Below the pieces are notes generated by a model, which was given only the letters and a program-made list of their open reading frames with translations, did no database searches and had not been told where the DNA came from. From contig CAJBSR010000501.1 of the NCBI GenBank assembly GCA_903958285.1, positions 1 through 6,443 on the forward strand: a stretch of 6,443 nucleotides of DNA, read 5' to 3'. The position numbers and the translations under genes are program-made. The stretch is from an uncultured Sphingomonadales bacterium (GTDB lineage: Bacteria > Pseudomonadota > Alphaproteobacteria > Sphingomonadales > Sphingomonadaceae). The stretch's first letter is position 1, and each line of letters begins with the position of its first letter. Shown here piece after piece: positions 5,679 to 6,443 of this stretch.

Positions 5679-5939
5679 ATGCTCTTCAACCGCATAAGCC
5701 TCTTCCGCCAAGAAAAAGGCCTGACGCGTAAAGCGTTGGCAGAAATGGTCTCGGTTAATCCGCAAACCATCGGTTACTTGGAACGAGGCGACTACCGACC
5801 AACGGTCGAGCTTGCGCTGAAGTTGGCTCAATCACTGGGGGTTAGTGTCGAGATGGTGTTTGGCCTCGAGCCGTTCCCCTCTCTTGCTCAGCAACTTGAC
5901 CCAAAAACATCTAAGGAGGTCGACCATGGCAGCAACTGA
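5679..5939 (+). CDS. Small XRE-family transcriptional regulator
   Basis: The 86-residue protein is almost entirely an XRE helix-turn-helix: ISLFRQEKGLTRKALAEMVS at 6-25, recognition helix near NPQTIGYLERGDYRPTVELA (27-46), ending in ALKLAQSLGVSVEMVFGLE. It resembles YozG-type regulators that pair with small membrane proteins. The start is set at 5679 (MLFNRISLFR). An upstream in-frame ATG at 5610 would place the palindrome and promoter inside the gene and add 23 residues that are not HTH-like. The 3' end overlaps the next gene by 14 nt, so the two are probably co-transcribed. It likely represses its own operon through the palindrome at 5641-5662. Confidence 0.85.
   Translation: MLFNRISLFRQEKGLTRKALAEMVSVNPQTIGYLERGDYRPTVELALKLAQSLGVSVEMVFGLEPFPSLAQQLDPKTSKEVDHGSN
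5913..5920 (+). promoter_or_regulatory. Strong ribosome binding site deciding the membrane-protein start
   Basis: AAGGAGGT is a near-perfect Shine-Dalgarno sequence 5 nt before the ATG at 5926. It rules against the longer in-frame start at 5845, which lies deep in the XRE gene. Confidence 0.85.
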
Positions 5940-6393
5940 TCGAGACCGTTTTGCTCGTATCAATCTTAGTCCGCGTTCGGGAAAAATTTTGGGAAGCTAT
6001 GCGCTTATTGCAATGCACGGCTGGTTTTTCACTAAGCTGACCCTGCCATCTGCCGACGGCGTCGCCGAACTGCTTGTCGGCATTGCGGCAATAACTGGCA
6101 TGCTGGCCAGCGTCTTTTTCTTCGTTGGCACCTATGGCGTGATTGCCAACGCGCCCGACGAAATGCTCGATGAGCGTGAACTCGCGGATAGAAATCGCGC
6201 CTATTTCGGAGCGTTCAAATACATTGTGCTTATGGCTATGGCCGGTGGAATGTTTCCTGAGTTTCTCGCGAAAGTATTCGACTTTAAACTCTCCGTCGCG
6301 ACGATGGAGAACTTCATGCTTCTCATGTTTACCACGGCCCTCATTCTGCCGGGCTTTCTGCTGGCTTGGTCTGATCAGCAGATGGCAGACTGA
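5926..6393 (+). CDS. Four-helix inner-membrane protein of unknown function, paired with XRE regulator
   Basis: The 155-residue protein has four predicted membrane segments at about 21-40, 49-74, 97-117 and 130-148. The loop between helices two and three carries NAPDEMLDERELADRNRAYF (75-94). A DERE-type acidic/basic motif of this kind is frequent in small membrane proteins encoded beside XRE regulators. I see no signal peptide, no cysteine or metal site and no enzyme motif, so the function is unknown. Sensing of a membrane or cell state that feeds back on the regulator is inference from gene pairing. The strong ribosome binding site and 14-nt overlap with the regulator gene indicate operon expression, probably with the membrane protein made at a higher rate. 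No terminator is visible in the remaining 50 bp of the window. Confidence 0.75.
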   Translation: MAATDRDRFARINLSPRSGKILGSYALIAMHGWFFTKLTLPSADGVAELLVGIAAITGMLASVFFFVGTYGVIANAPDEMLDERELADRNRAYFGAFKYIVLMAMAGGMFPEFLAKVFDFKLSVATMENFMLLMFTTALILPGFLLAWSDQQMAD

Positions 6394-6443
6394 TCAGGGC
6401 GATCGGGGAACGCTTATCGAACTGTCGAGCTGCTGCGCACCGG

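Overview
The window looks like an accessory or mobile-element region of an alphaproteobacterium, possibly a sphingomonad or rhizobial relative. This rests on recognising protein families: the recombinase and the two RepB-type ParB-like proteins resemble genes common in that class. I could not search a database. Codon use is moderately GC-rich, with a clearly more AT-rich patch around 5370-5410.

Layout from left to right. Positions 1-213 hold the 3' end of a small HTH antitoxin-like gene that is cut by the window edge and carries an unusual C-terminal tail. Positions 214-437 have no gene but contain three successive GC-rich inverted repeats, between convergent genes. On the minus strand, 3863 down to 438 is a tightly coupled three-gene operon: a serine recombinase, then a ParB/RepB-like protein (1-nt TGATG overlap), then a second, different ParB/RepB-like protein (8-nt overlap). 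Divergent from it, after a gap of about 120 bp, a plus-strand gene (3983-4603) encodes a protein with two predicted DNA-binding domains. Its coding sequence contains a 30-bp perfect palindrome fed by three 12-bp-spaced direct repeats. Next comes a toxin-antitoxin pair in toxin-first (hig-type) order at 4667-5292, behind a promoter overlapped by a near-perfect palindrome. Positions 5293-5678 are non-coding or degenerate. The right end holds a two-gene operon: a small XRE regulator (5679-5939) and a four-helix membrane protein (5926-6393). Its promoter overlaps an operator-like palindrome and predicts a leaderless mRNA.

How the genes may work together. The recombinase and the two ParB-like proteins are almost certainly made as one unit, which suggests a DNA transaction in which ParB-type DNA clamps or adaptors assist a site-specific recombinase. 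The cassette type recurs in alphaproteobacteria to my knowledge, but I know of no described function. The divergent two-domain HTH protein is a plausible regulator, and the internal palindrome array a plausible binding site for it or for a ParB-like protein; both ideas are inference. The toxin-antitoxin pair next door, and the remnant of a paralogous antitoxin on the other side, fit a mobile or stabilised accessory region.
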